33,300 bases of DNA from Candidatus Poseidoniia archaeon. Lineage in GTDB: Archaea; Thermoplasmatota; Poseidoniia; MGIII; CG-Epi1. The position numbers were made by a program, and so were the translations under genes. Under the pieces are notes generated by a model. That model was not told the DNA's origin. It made no database searches and saw nothing but the letters and a program-made list of their open reading frames with translations. The stretch is taken from positions 1-33,300 of the forward strand of contig JAKURQ010000008.1 in the NCBI GenBank assembly GCA_022449785.1, read 5' to 3'. Numbering within the stretch: position 1 is the stretch's first letter; each line of letters begins with the position of its first letter. Below are positions 25,326-33,166 of the stretch, piece after piece.

Positions 25326-26335
25326 TGAGAGCAGCCGTCGTAACAAAACACGGAAGTCCAGATAGATTTGAACTTCAAGAATTACCAACACCAACACCAG
25401 GCCCTGGTGAGGTTTGCATAAGAGTTTCAAAAGCTGGAATTAATTTTGCAGATATTCTTTCACGTATGGGTCTCTATCCTGGAGCTCCTAATCCACCATT
25501 TACTCCAGGTATGGAGGTTTCAGGTACAATTCATGAATTAGGACCAGATGTCAAAGGATTCAAGAAAGGAGATAGAGTTGTTGGTTCTGGAACAAATGGA
25601 GGCTATTCAACACATACTATTGCTAATTCAAAAGGCGTTTTCAAGATTCCAGAAAATATTTCTTTTGAGGTTGCAGCAGCCTTTCCAGCAGTGTATTTCA
25701 CTTCATATTTGATGGTTATTCATCCAGGAGCTCTGCAAAAAGGAGAATCTATTTTGATTCATGGAGTTGCAGGAGGTGTAGGTCTTGCTTCTATTGAATT
25801 AGCAAAGATAGCAGGAGCAAAAACAATATTTGGTACCTGCTCTCCAGAAAAACATGATTTTGTTCGTGATAAAGGAGTTTTACCAGTAGATAAAGATAAT
25901 TTTCTAGCCGAGATAATGGAATGGACTGATAATAAGGGCGTAGAATTAGTTTTAGATCCTATAGGTGGCGAACATCTAATGCAATCATATCGTTGTTTAG
26001 GATCAGGAGGAAGAGTTTGCTCATTTGGTATCTCAGATATGGCTCCAGGCAAGAAGAAAAGTAATTGGAAACGCTTCAAGTCATGGATGACATTCCCTAA
26101 ATTTGATCCTTTGAGGATGATGACTAGCAATAGAGGTGTTTTTGGAATACATTTAGGACGCTGGAAGAATTTAGAACATTTAGAAAAAGCAAGAGACGAT
26201 TTGATGAAGTGGATTGAAAAAGGTAAAATCAATCCTCATGTTGATAAAGTATTTCCTGCTGAACAGGTGGCAGACGCCCATCATTATATTCAAGATAGGC
26301 AAAATATCGGAAAGGTATTATTAGACTTTGAATAG
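25325..26335 (+). CDS. Medium-chain reductase, VAT1/quinone oxidoreductase-like
   Basis: 336 residues from the ATG at 25325, which overlaps the ino1 stop by one base (TGATG); the TTG at 25322 is also in frame but less likely. Medium-chain dehydrogenase/reductase without the structural or catalytic zinc ligands: KAGINFADILSRMGLYP (31-50), PGMEVSGTIHELG, GDRVVGSGTNGGYS, and the NADPH-binding HGVAGGVGLASIELAK. The insert KKKSNWKRFKSWMTFPKFDPLRMM and GVFGIHLG are characteristic of VAT1-like proteins. The substrate is probably a quinone or enone; this is not shown by the sequence. The gene may help in inositol lipid metabolism since it is coupled to ino1. Confidence 0.85.
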   Translation: MRAAVVTKHGSPDRFELQELPTPTPGPGEVCIRVSKAGINFADILSRMGLYPGAPNPPFTPGMEVSGTIHELGPDVKGFKKGDRVVGSGTNGGYSTHTIANSKGVFKIPENISFEVAAAFPAVYFTSYLMVIHPGALQKGESILIHGVAGGVGLASIELAKIAGAKTIFGTCSPEKHDFVRDKGVLPVDKDNFLAEIMEWTDNKGVELVLDPIGGEHLMQSYRCLGSGGRVCSFGISDMAPGKKKSNWKRFKSWMTFPKFDPLRMMTSNRGVFGIHLGRWKNLEHLEKARDDLMKWIEKGKINPHVDKVFPAEQVADAHHYIQDRQNIGKVLLDFE

Positions 26336-26355
26336 TTCCAAAGTTTTTTGGCATT
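26336..26355 (+). repeat. 20-bp direct repeat, copy 1 (upstream of the winged-helix gene)
   Basis: TTCCAAAGTTTTTTGGCATT starts at the base after the stop codon of the VAT1-like gene and abuts the TATA-like box of the winged-helix gene; 30 nt separate it from the ATG. It contains an inverted repeat CCAAA-GTTT-TTTGG. An identical copy lies at 26784-26803. Confidence 0.9.
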
Positions 26356-26364
26356 ACTTTAAAA
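26355..26364 (+). promoter_or_regulatory. TATA-like box of the winged-helix gene
   Basis: TACTTTAAAA, centred about 27 nt before the ATG at 26386. Next to it, AACGG-GTTTA-CCGTT (26363-26377) is a second small inverted repeat between the TATA box and the start, a place where a repressor could sit. Confidence 0.5.
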
Positions 26365-26385
26365 CGGGTTTACCGTTATTACATT

Positions 26386-26778
26386 ATGTCTGACATTAAT
26401 GTCAAATTGAAGCATAATTTGGATGACGCAGACAAATTATTTAGGATTCTTTTCGCTTCGATTAAGATTGGAGCTCCAGCATCAAAAAGGAAAATTGCAG
26501 ACGTTGCAGATCTCTCATCACAAATAGTTGATTATCACATTGACAAATTAGTCGCTAATGGTCAAATGTTAGTCATCAATTCACAATACATGGCCCAAAC
26601 CGCGTTCTCTGATAAGAGAATTTACAAATTTCTTAAAGATAGTGTAATTACGCAAGATTTAGTCGACAAAATAGCAGATGGGATTGATTTTTCACAGTCT
26701 GAAGTGCAAGAAAATAAAGTAATTGAAGAAGCTATTTTGACTTTACTAAAACTGTTCACAATAGAGTTGAAAGAATGA
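26386..26778 (+). CDS. Winged-helix DNA-binding protein, possible local regulator
   Basis: 130 residues. After an N-terminal helix, residues about 32-70 (APASKRKIADVADLSSQIVDYHIDKLVANGQM) have the pattern of a winged helix-turn-helix of the ArsR/MarR type: recognition helix around SSQIVDYHIDKLV followed by a wing-like MLVINSQYMAQT. The C-terminal half is helical (DLVDKIADGIDFSQ, VIEEAILTLLKLFTI), which could serve for dimerisation. No metal-binding cysteines. I do not recognise a named family. It is flanked on both sides by identical 20-bp elements placed just before TATA boxes, so self-regulation and control of the next gene is a natural inference. Its stop overlaps ATGA with an unlikely start of the next frame. 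Confidence 0.7.
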   Translation: MSDINVKLKHNLDDADKLFRILFASIKIGAPASKRKIADVADLSSQIVDYHIDKLVANGQMLVINSQYMAQTAFSDKRIYKFLKDSVITQDLVDKIADGIDFSQSEVQENKVIEEAILTLLKLFTIELKE

Positions 26779-26783
26779 TAAAA

Positions 26784-26803
26784 TTCCAAAGTTTTTTGGC
26801 ATT
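26784..26803 (+). repeat. 20-bp direct repeat, copy 2 (upstream of the small zinc-binding protein gene)
   Basis: TTCCAAAGTTTTTTGGCATT, identical to 26336-26355, begins 5 nt after the stop of the winged-helix gene. It is followed directly by a TATA-like box and, 31 nt on, by the ATG at 26835: the same geometry as copy 1. Confidence 0.9.
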
Positions 26804-26814
26804 CTTTTATATAC
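26804..26814 (+). promoter_or_regulatory. TATA-like box of the small zinc-binding protein gene
   Basis: CTTTTATATAC, centred about 26 nt before the ATG at 26835, directly after the second 20-bp repeat. It decides the start in favour of 26835 over the ATG at 26775. Confidence 0.55.
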
Positions 26815-26834
26815 AAAAAAGATTTTTTCAACTT

Positions 26835-27029
26835 ATGAGACGAAGACATATGCTAGGAACGCACGACAAAACACTTTGTGGTTGGTCAGTAACTACAGGT
26901 GAGCTAACTCAATTGAAAAAAATGGACAACAAGTACGTCAATTGTAAACGTTGTTTAGAAAAGTTAGATGCTGCAAATAATATTTCTTCAGATCTGAGTA
27001 AAAATAAAAGAGCTGTACCTAATGTCTAA
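26835..27029 (+). CDS. Small putative zinc-binding protein
   Basis: 64 residues from the ATG at 26835. An in-frame ATG at 26775 would add 20 residues encoded by the 20-bp repeat and TATA box; the same repeat is non-coding upstream of the regulator, so the short form is preferred. The pattern H5, H10 and TLCG (C15), then NCKRCLEKL with C37 and C40, is that of a small zinc-binding domain (H-x-TxCG ... CxxCL) found in many short bacterial and phage proteins of unknown role. The end (last 15 residues) is charged and probably flexible. The beta-propeller gene overlaps its last 8 nt, so the two are probably translated from one message. Confidence 0.62.
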   Translation: MRRRHMLGTHDKTLCGWSVTTGELTQLKKMDNKYVNCKRCLEKLDAANNISSDLSKNKRAVPNV

Positions 27030-29703
27030 AAAAATCGATATATTTGGTAAATCATTGAATACGCCTAGTTCAATATCTAGCTTTTCAGATTTCCAGCCTG
27101 AACCTTCCGGAGGAATTCCTTCCGGCGCTTTTGCAATATTTGCAGTTGCAATTTTGACTTTATCACTTGGCTCTGGCCTTGACTTTTCATCATTGTTTGG
27201 TGACGATTCAGAGCCTTTGAATCCTACATTAACAGAATCACAATCAACATATTTAGAGAGTATTTTATCAGATAGGTCACGTTCATCTCCTTTATTGGAA
27301 ACCTACAATACTTGTGGATTTCTTGAGATGGACTTAAAGGATCATTTGAAAGAAGAAATGAGAGTAAATTTAGGAACAGGTTCGTATTACTATGGCGGTT
27401 GGGGAATCATGGATGACATGGTTATGGTAGAGGAAGGAATGCCTGAGATGGCCATGGATGATGCTGCAGATGCAGATGTTGGTTCAGCTCCAAACACAGC
27501 CACTTCAGACAAGAGTTCATCAGGAGGTCAAGAAGGAGTTGATTATTCAGGAACTAATAATCAAGAACAAGGAGTAGATGAAGCAGACTTTGTGAAAACC
27601 GATGGTTCATACATTTATCTTGTTAATAATGGATACAATGATTGGGGTGTATATCCATCAGGCCATGTTCATATTTTAGAGATTCCTGAAGCAGGTAATG
27701 TATCATATTTATCAAATATATCTATAGAGGGCCGCCCTAATGAAATGCTTTTAGTCGATGATAAAGCAGTAGTTTATTCTAATGTCTATATTTACAGTTA
27801 TTACGAGGAAAAACATCCTCTTGATGAACTTGTCAAAAAGGAAATAAAACGCGAAGTTGAAGACTCCAAACCAGCTTCTTCAAATACAATATCATCCGAA
27901 TCAGAAGATGGAAAAGCAGATGACTCAGAAGAAAGTGAAGACTTTGTTGAAGATGAGTATTATGAGTATGATTATTACTATAGAACAACCTCTTTTACAA
28001 AACTAACAGTTTTGGATTTGACTAATAGAAGTTCACCTCAAGTCACTAGAGAACTTTACATTGAAGGAAATTATCAGACCGCACGTGAATCTGGAGGCAC
28101 AGTCCGTATGGTTTCTTACGGTTGGATGGAGATTTATGGTCTAAAAACATGGTTAGATTTCTCAGATTATAGTACCTATTGGCAGCTTGATTGGGATAGT
28201 TCCAAAAGAGAGCAAATCTGGATGGAAGTAATGAATGAAACAATTGAATATAACGACAAAATTATTGATCAAACTCCTTTAGATGACCTTTTACCTCGTA
28301 TTTATGAGAAATCTGGAGATGAGATAACAACACACAAGTACACTGAATCAGGCGATGGTAATTGCCAAAATTTTGCTGCAGCATCAGATAGCGCAGGGCA
28401 AGGTATCACATCTATTATGACTCTTGATTTATTAGAGGAGAATTTTAGTTTTAATGCAGATCATATTTTGAGCAATTGGGCTACAGTTTATGCTTCAGGA
28501 AATGTAATGGTAATGGCAGAATCAGCTTGGGATTCCTGGTGGTTCTGGGGAGATGAAGAATCAGAGTATCAAGAAATGACAAATCTTCATGTTTTTGATA
28601 TATCTAATCCAGGCCAAACTGATTATATCGCTAGTGGAAGAATAAATGGAACAATTGAAAATCAATTTTCTTTATCTGAGTATAATGGAAATATTCGAGT
28701 TTGTTCTACTACTGGGCAGTGGGGAAGATGGTGGATGGAGGATCCAGAACCAATGATGAGCCACGTCTTTGTTTTAGGTCTAAATTCAGATGAAACTGAA
28801 TATGAAGTAATAGGACATGTAGGAGATATTGCACCAGATGAAAGTATCTGGTCGGCAAGGTTCATGGGAGACAAAGCATACATTGTTACTTTCAGAAACA
28901 TAGATCCGTTGTGGACTATAGATCTTAGTGAGCCTAGAGATCCAAAAGTTATTGGAGAATTAGAAATACCTGGTGTTTCAACTTATATTCATCCAATGGG
29001 TGATGATCATCTTCTTACAATAGGTATTGCAGGCGATGAAGATGGTTTACATTGGGGTGTAACACAGATTTCGATATTCGACGTGAGTGATTTTTCAAAT
29101 CCAAAATTAGCCAGTTCATTACAGCTAAATTCAGCATCAAGTGAAGATAATGGTTGGTCTTATTCTTACAGTGAGGCAACATATGAGCATAAAGCTTTCC
29201 AATATTGGGAAGCAGATGGTTTGTTAGCAGTACCAATGTCAACACACAGATATTATTCAGATTACAAGGAAATTGATGGTAGGATGTATTATTCAAGCGG
29301 TTATGAATATTTATCAAAATTGATGCTTATCAAAGCGGAACCTGGTAAAGATCTTGAAATTTATGATGAAGTAGATCATTCTTCTTTCTATGATTCTAAG
29401 TACTGGTGGGATAATCCAGATGTAAGACGTAGTATTTTCATGGAAGGTGGAGATTACATCTATGCAATTAGTGAAAAGGGAATTACAGCTCATAATGTAG
29501 CTACGATGGAACGAACTGGTTTTGTAGAATTACCTTCTAACAATAGACCATCATATAATGATTATTACTATGAAGATGTAATTGATGCAGTTGAAGTTGA
29601 ATCTGAAGAAGAACCTGAAGAAGAAAATGAAGATAATTCTTCAGAAGAAGGTGAAGGCGACGCTCCTCCCGAAGATGAGTCTAGTGAAAATTCAGATGAA
29701 TGA
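27022..29703 (+). CDS. Membrane-anchored extracellular beta-propeller protein
   Basis: 893 residues. A single hydrophobic segment at about 34-51 (GAFAIFAVAILTLSLGSG) should anchor the protein with the rest outside the cell. The stretch DYSGTNNQEQGVDEADFVKTDG and then YIYLVNNG, beginning near residue 174, is the hallmark of the archaeal/bacterial secreted beta-propeller family (Beta_propel, COG4880-like), with repeated blade strands such as VHILEIPEAGNVSYLSNI, LTVLDLTNRSSPQVTRELYIEG, LHVFDISNPGQTDYIASGRING, PLWTIDLSEPRDPKVIGELEIPG and ISIFDVSDFSNPKLASSLQL. Inserts are rich in Asp/Glu/Tyr, and the C-terminus is a 40-residue Glu/Asp/Ser tail. The role is unknown; the family is thought to bind ligands or surface partners. 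It follows the small zinc protein with an 8-nt overlap. Confidence 0.85.
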   Translation: MSKKIDIFGKSLNTPSSISSFSDFQPEPSGGIPSGAFAIFAVAILTLSLGSGLDFSSLFGDDSEPLNPTLTESQSTYLESILSDRSRSSPLLETYNTCGFLEMDLKDHLKEEMRVNLGTGSYYYGGWGIMDDMVMVEEGMPEMAMDDAADADVGSAPNTATSDKSSSGGQEGVDYSGTNNQEQGVDEADFVKTDGSYIYLVNNGYNDWGVYPSGHVHILEIPEAGNVSYLSNISIEGRPNEMLLVDDKAVVYSNVYIYSYYEEKHPLDELVKKEIKREVEDSKPASSNTISSESEDGKADDSEESEDFVEDEYYEYDYYYRTTSFTKLTVLDLTNRSSPQVTRELYIEGNYQTARESGGTVRMVSYGWMEIYGLKTWLDFSDYSTYWQLDWDSSKREQIWMEVMNETIEYNDKIIDQTPLDDLLPRIYEKSGDEITTHKYTESGDGNCQNFAAASDSAGQGITSIMTLDLLEENFSFNADHILSNWATVYASGNVMVMAESAWDSWWFWGDEESEYQEMTNLHVFDISNPGQTDYIASGRINGTIENQFSLSEYNGNIRVCSTTGQWGRWWMEDPEPMMSHVFVLGLNSDETEYEVIGHVGDIAPDESIWSARFMGDKAYIVTFRNIDPLWTIDLSEPRDPKVIGELEIPGVSTYIHPMGDDHLLTIGIAGDEDGLHWGVTQISIFDVSDFSNPKLASSLQLNSASSEDNGWSYSYSEATYEHKAFQYWEADGLLAVPMSTHRYYSDYKEIDGRMYYSSGYEYLSKLMLIKAEPGKDLEIYDEVDHSSFYDSKYWWDNPDVRRSIFMEGGDYIYAISEKGITAHNVATMERTGFVELPSNNRPSYNDYYYEDVIDAVEVESEEEPEEENEDNSSEEGEGDAPPEDESSENSDE

Positions 29704-29714
29704 ATTAAAGAATT

Positions 29715-30203
29715 TCAGTGATTAAGTAATTTCTTAGTTTCAGAAATAATAAGTTCAATTGAATTTTCTAAAACATGGTTATCATCTACTTCAATTAGTT
29801 TGACGTTTTCTTTGGACCTTTCTAAGTAATCTTTACTAGCACTAATCGGTACAATATCATCCGTAGTCGAATGTATTATTATTACAGGTATATTTTCAGG
29901 TGCTATTAAATTTTCAGGATTATTATTTGGATGTTCAGGATAATGCAAAGCTGGAGCGAGGAGCAGTAATCCTTTGATTTTAGTCGGTTTTCTTTGCGCA
30001 GCTAGTGCACATGCAAGCCCTCCCCAACTAGATCCGGCGAGTACAAAATCTCCACTCTCAATTGTTTTTTCTATTAGTTCTACTCTGTCAACAAGTTCCA
30101 TTTCATTAAAATCAGGTGCAATTGCTTCAATTCCACTTTCACGAATGGCCGTAATCTTACTTCCATTTGGACTTCCCCATAATCCATGTGCCCAGAGTAA
30201 CAT
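29715..30203 (-). CDS. Small alpha/beta hydrolase (YqiA/RBBP9-like)
   Basis: 162 residues. The nucleophile elbow is GSSWGG with Ser59, preceded by FVLA; the acid is in HSTTDDIVP and the histidine in VDDNHVLE near the C-terminus, forming a normal catalytic triad. HGLWGSPNGSK near the N-terminus is the oxyanion region. The size and order fit small esterases of the YqiA/RBBP9 kind. The substrate is unknown. It diverges from tryptophan 2,3-dioxygenase; a formylkynurenine-hydrolysing role is possible from context only. The start at 30203 lies about 25 nt from the central TATA-like element. Confidence 0.82.
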   Translation of the reverse strand: MLLWAHGLWGSPNGSKITAIRESGIEAIAPDFNEMELVDRVELIEKTIESGDFVLAGSSWGGLACALAAQRKPTKIKGLLLLAPALHYPEHPNNNPENLIAPENIPVIIIHSTTDDIVPISASKDYLERSKENVKLIEVDDNHVLENSIELIISETKKLLNH

Positions 30204-30222
30204 ATCACCCCAAACACAGTCG

Positions 30223-30233
30223 ATATAATATAC
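30223..30233. promoter_or_regulatory. Single central TATA-like element for two divergent genes
   Basis: ATATAATATAC contains TATAATATA, which is symmetrical around its middle base (30228). The hydrolase starts 25 nt to the left (30203) and the tryptophan dioxygenase 24 nt to the right (30252). No second TATA-like box is visible in this 48-nt spacer, so one element may serve both directions. Confidence 0.5.
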
Positions 30234-30251
30234 AATCCTTATTAGGCCGTA

Positions 30252-31187
30252 ATGTCACCAACGTATTCAGAGTATCTTAGACTGGAGGAGTTGCTCAAAT
30301 TACAGACAGGTGTCAAAGGTGGAAAAAGGTCAATTAGTAACGATGAGTTGCATTTTATTTTAGTTCATCAAAATTTTGAGTTATGGTTTAAATTAATAAT
30401 TAATGAACTAAGAAGTACAAGGGATATTTTAGCTTCAGATTATGTTGAAGAAACTAAACTTCCACAAGCAGTTCATCACATGAATAGAGTTATTGAAACA
30501 TTCAACTTGATGGCACAGCAATGGAAAGTGATGGAAACTCTTGAACCACAGGATTTTCTCAACTTTAGGGATGAGCTTGGAACTGCATCTGGTTTTGAAT
30601 CATTTCAGATGAGAGAAATGGAAGCTCTTATGGGCAAAAAATGGATTGATGGTAAACCTGCAGGGAAAGATGATTCCAATGAAAAATCTTTGTATGAAGT
30701 AACTTGTGATTGGCTTGAAAGAACACCCATTCAAGGGTCTACTTCAGCCTCACCTGATGATGAAAACCAGGTAAATGGATTCATTAGTGAATACCTCGCA
30801 GCACACAAAAAACTGTATCCAGACACACATCAAGATGCAGTTACTTTCTTTGAAGAAGATTCATCTTTACGACGCAGACGTGCAGGATTAGTTTTCATAG
30901 AATCCTATCGTGAACTTCCTTTGCTAGCCTGGCCACGTAAGTTGATTTCTACACTTATTGAATTAGAAGAATCAATGATTCTCTGGCGAAGTGCACATGC
31001 ACGCATGGTGGAGCGTATGATAGGTAGAAGAATAGGAACAGGCGGTTCATCAGGAGTTGATTATTTAGATATGACAACAAAATATCGAGTTTTTATTGAT
31101 CTCTGGTCAGTTCGTAGTGTTTTGATTAAGAAGGAAGCATTACCGCCTCTTCAAAATCCAGATTTTTATGAGTTTAAAGGAGAATAA
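30252..31187 (+). CDS. kynA: Tryptophan 2,3-dioxygenase
   Basis: 311 residues, near the bacterial length of about 280-310. The heme enzyme opens the indole ring of L-tryptophan with O2 to give N-formylkynurenine. Signatures: YSEYLRLEELLKLQTGVK at the start, DELHFILVHQNFELWFKLIINEL (about 26-48), GTASGFESFQMREMEALMG, and SAHARMVERMIGRRIGTGGSSGVDYL, where His249 is the likely axial heme ligand. This is a bacterial/eukaryotic-type enzyme and implies an aerobic lifestyle. The next gene starts directly after its stop (no spacer), followed by two more tightly packed genes. Confidence 0.95.
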   Translation: MSPTYSEYLRLEELLKLQTGVKGGKRSISNDELHFILVHQNFELWFKLIINELRSTRDILASDYVEETKLPQAVHHMNRVIETFNLMAQQWKVMETLEPQDFLNFRDELGTASGFESFQMREMEALMGKKWIDGKPAGKDDSNEKSLYEVTCDWLERTPIQGSTSASPDDENQVNGFISEYLAAHKKLYPDTHQDAVTFFEEDSSLRRRRAGLVFIESYRELPLLAWPRKLISTLIELEESMILWRSAHARMVERMIGRRIGTGGSSGVDYLDMTTKYRVFIDLWSVRSVLIKKEALPPLQNPDFYEFKGE

Positions 31188-31925
31188 ATGATTAATTTAG
31201 ATGGCAAAAGAGCATTAGTCTGTGGAGGTACAAGTGGAATCGGAAAAGCGGCAGCCATTTCCTTAAGCGAATGCGGTGCTGAAGTTGTGATTTTGTCACG
31301 TAGTGCTTCTGGAGAAAATACATTAAATTGTGATCTTGAAGATTTAGATTCTTTAACAATTTCCGTAACAAAAGAGATAGAGAAAAATGGTAACTTTGAA
31401 ATTTTAATTAACAATTCAGGAGGCCCTCCTTCAGGCCCACTTATTGATGCAACACCACATGATTTTGAGAAGGCTTTTCGAAGACATGTTTTAGCCTCCC
31501 AGACATTGGTCCAGCTGATTTTACCCGGCATGAAAACAGCAAATTATGGAAGAATTATCAATATAATTTCTACATCGGTCAAAGAGCCTATCCCTGGTTT
31601 GGGTGTAAGCAACACAATACGTGGAGCTATGGCTTCTTGGTCAAAAACAATGTCGAAGGAGCTCCCTCCATCTATAACTATAAACAATGTCTTGCCAGGA
31701 TTTACGAATACAGAGAGACTTACTGAATTAAAGAAAACTCTTTCAGAGCAGAAGGGAATAAGCCAAGAAGAAGTAGAAAACGCTTGGTTAAGCACAGTTC
31801 CTGAGGGACGTTTAGCAGATCCATCAGAACTTGGTAAGGTGGTAGCGTTTCTTTCTTCACCAGCAGCTAGTTTTGTTAGAGGAACAAGTATTCCTGTGGA
31901 TGGTGGAAGAACAGGTTCAATTTAA
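31188..31925 (+). CDS. Short-chain dehydrogenase/reductase-fold protein with altered active site
   Basis: 245 residues. The SDR Rossmann fold is clear: GGTSGIGKAAA (residues 13-23), NNSGGPP (76-82), RIINIISTS and the end PVDGGRT. The usual catalytic YxxxK is missing: the segment after the catalytic Ser reads GVSNTIRGAMASWSKT, with Asn142 near the Tyr position and Arg145 near the Lys. This variant (SNxxR) is known from a branch of FabG-like proteins; whether it is an active reductase is unclear. It begins directly after the tryptophan dioxygenase stop and overlaps the next gene by one base (TAATG). Confidence 0.85.
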   Translation: MINLDGKRALVCGGTSGIGKAAAISLSECGAEVVILSRSASGENTLNCDLEDLDSLTISVTKEIEKNGNFEILINNSGGPPSGPLIDATPHDFEKAFRRHVLASQTLVQLILPGMKTANYGRIINIISTSVKEPIPGLGVSNTIRGAMASWSKTMSKELPPSITINNVLPGFTNTERLTELKKTLSEQKGISQEEVENAWLSTVPEGRLADPSELGKVVAFLSSPAASFVRGTSIPVDGGRTGSI

Positions 31926-33166
31926 TGGATTATGACGTTTTCCTTTCAATCGCTCAAACTCCTGTAGATGACTTCACTCCCGATGAAGGTACCATGTTCT
32001 CTAACTTTTTTGAGCAATTAGAAGCTGCAGACAAATTAGGATTTGGAACTGCTTGGGTCGCTCAAGCACATTTGTCGACAGAAGTTCAGAAAATGAACAA
32101 ACAACCAGTCGTCCCTCATTGGGAAGGAGAGGTTGGTTTATGCACTGATTTCTTCCAATTAGCACATTTGATGTTTGCTAAAACTAAGAACATCAATGTT
32201 GGTTCTGCAGTGATGAGTCTTCTGACTCATGGAGGGCCAGTGGGGATTGCCGAAAGAGTTGGTTCATTCTTAGCACTTCATGGTCTTGACAAAGATGAAA
32301 AAAGGAAGTTACGTATTGGATTTTCTGCAGGTCGCTTTGAATTTATGGCCAGACCATATGGTATTGTTCCGAGAGATATTGTTGAAGAAGCAGCTTGGCC
32401 TGCATTACGAGGTCAAATATTTGCAGAGGCTTGTGAAATTTTCTTAAGATTACTAAATGGTGAAATAGTAAATAGCAATGTAATAAGAAAAACGGTTCTT
32501 ACACGTTCTAACTTCCGTAGTGATGAGGATTGGCAGAATGTTCAAAAAGCAGTTATTGAAAGAGATTCAATTTCCAATTCTCCAGATAGTATCACAATTC
32601 CTAATAGATATGTTTTTGAGGATCTCAAAAATATCCCACAAGCTTGGAACAGAGACTTATTAGATTTGATCTTGGGTTCGCATGACCCTTCACTTCAGAA
32701 GGAAATAAATGAAATTCGCCCAGTAAAAGTTTTCAATCTTTCAATTACGCCTCCAGAAGTAATTGAGGCTACTCATGAAAGGATGTCAAAGTGTTATCAT
32801 TCAGATGGAGGGCCTTGGAGTAGAAATTACATGCCAAGAACCTTAATGGTTTTTGTCAATGACGAACAAAATTTATCAGAAACTGAGAGAACAAAAGCTG
32901 CAAAAGAGGAAGCAGAAAAATCTTTGAGTTCTTACTGGGGTGCACTTGAAGGAACTATAGATCCTATGAAGGTTTCTAAAGCCGCAGATAATTCAGTCAT
33001 AGGTAATGTGGAAGAAGTAGCTCAGCAAATTGCAGAAAGGTTCCATCCAGATGATTGTATTATGGCCTGGTTTGACTTCTTTAATCATGATAGTCCTCGT
33101 GTAATACGTAATATGGAAGCTTTCATGAATAAAGTGGTTCCTCGTGTAGAGGAGTTGATATCTTGA
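31925..33166 (+). CDS. Luciferase-like flavin-dependent monooxygenase
   Basis: 413 residues with the luciferase-like (LLM) TIM-barrel pattern: FFEQLEAADKLGFGTAWVAQAHLS at 28-51, KTKNINVGSAVMSLLTHGGPVGIAERVGSFLALHG, RLRIGFSAGR-like KLRIGFSAGRFEFMARPYG, and the C-terminal SVIGNVEEVAQQIAERFHPDD. Members oxidise aldehydes, aromatic or sulfur compounds using FMNH2 or F420; the cofactor and substrate are not shown. In this operon it might act on a tryptophan-derived aromatic. The ATG overlaps the SDR stop by one base and the next frame overlaps its end (TTGA). Confidence 0.85.
   Translation: MDYDVFLSIAQTPVDDFTPDEGTMFSNFFEQLEAADKLGFGTAWVAQAHLSTEVQKMNKQPVVPHWEGEVGLCTDFFQLAHLMFAKTKNINVGSAVMSLLTHGGPVGIAERVGSFLALHGLDKDEKRKLRIGFSAGRFEFMARPYGIVPRDIVEEAAWPALRGQIFAEACEIFLRLLNGEIVNSNVIRKTVLTRSNFRSDEDWQNVQKAVIERDSISNSPDSITIPNRYVFEDLKNIPQAWNRDLLDLILGSHDPSLQKEINEIRPVKVFNLSITPPEVIEATHERMSKCYHSDGGPWSRNYMPRTLMVFVNDEQNLSETERTKAAKEEAEKSLSSYWGALEGTIDPMKVSKAADNSVIGNVEEVAQQIAERFHPDDCIMAWFDFFNHDSPRVIRNMEAFMNKVVPRVEELIS

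Noticed and set aside
25759-26232. 157-residue antisense frame over the VAT1-like gene
   Set aside because: No recognisable domain, and the plus-strand gene is complete and conserved.
26775-26834. Longer start of the small zinc-binding protein at ATG 26775 (ATGA overlap with the winged-helix stop)
   Set aside because: The extra codons are made of the 20-bp repeat and the TATA-like box, and the same repeat is non-coding upstream of the regulator.
29015-29317. 100-residue antisense frame within the beta-propeller gene
   Set aside because: Asn/His/Leu-rich shadow without a fold signature, opposite a coding propeller region.
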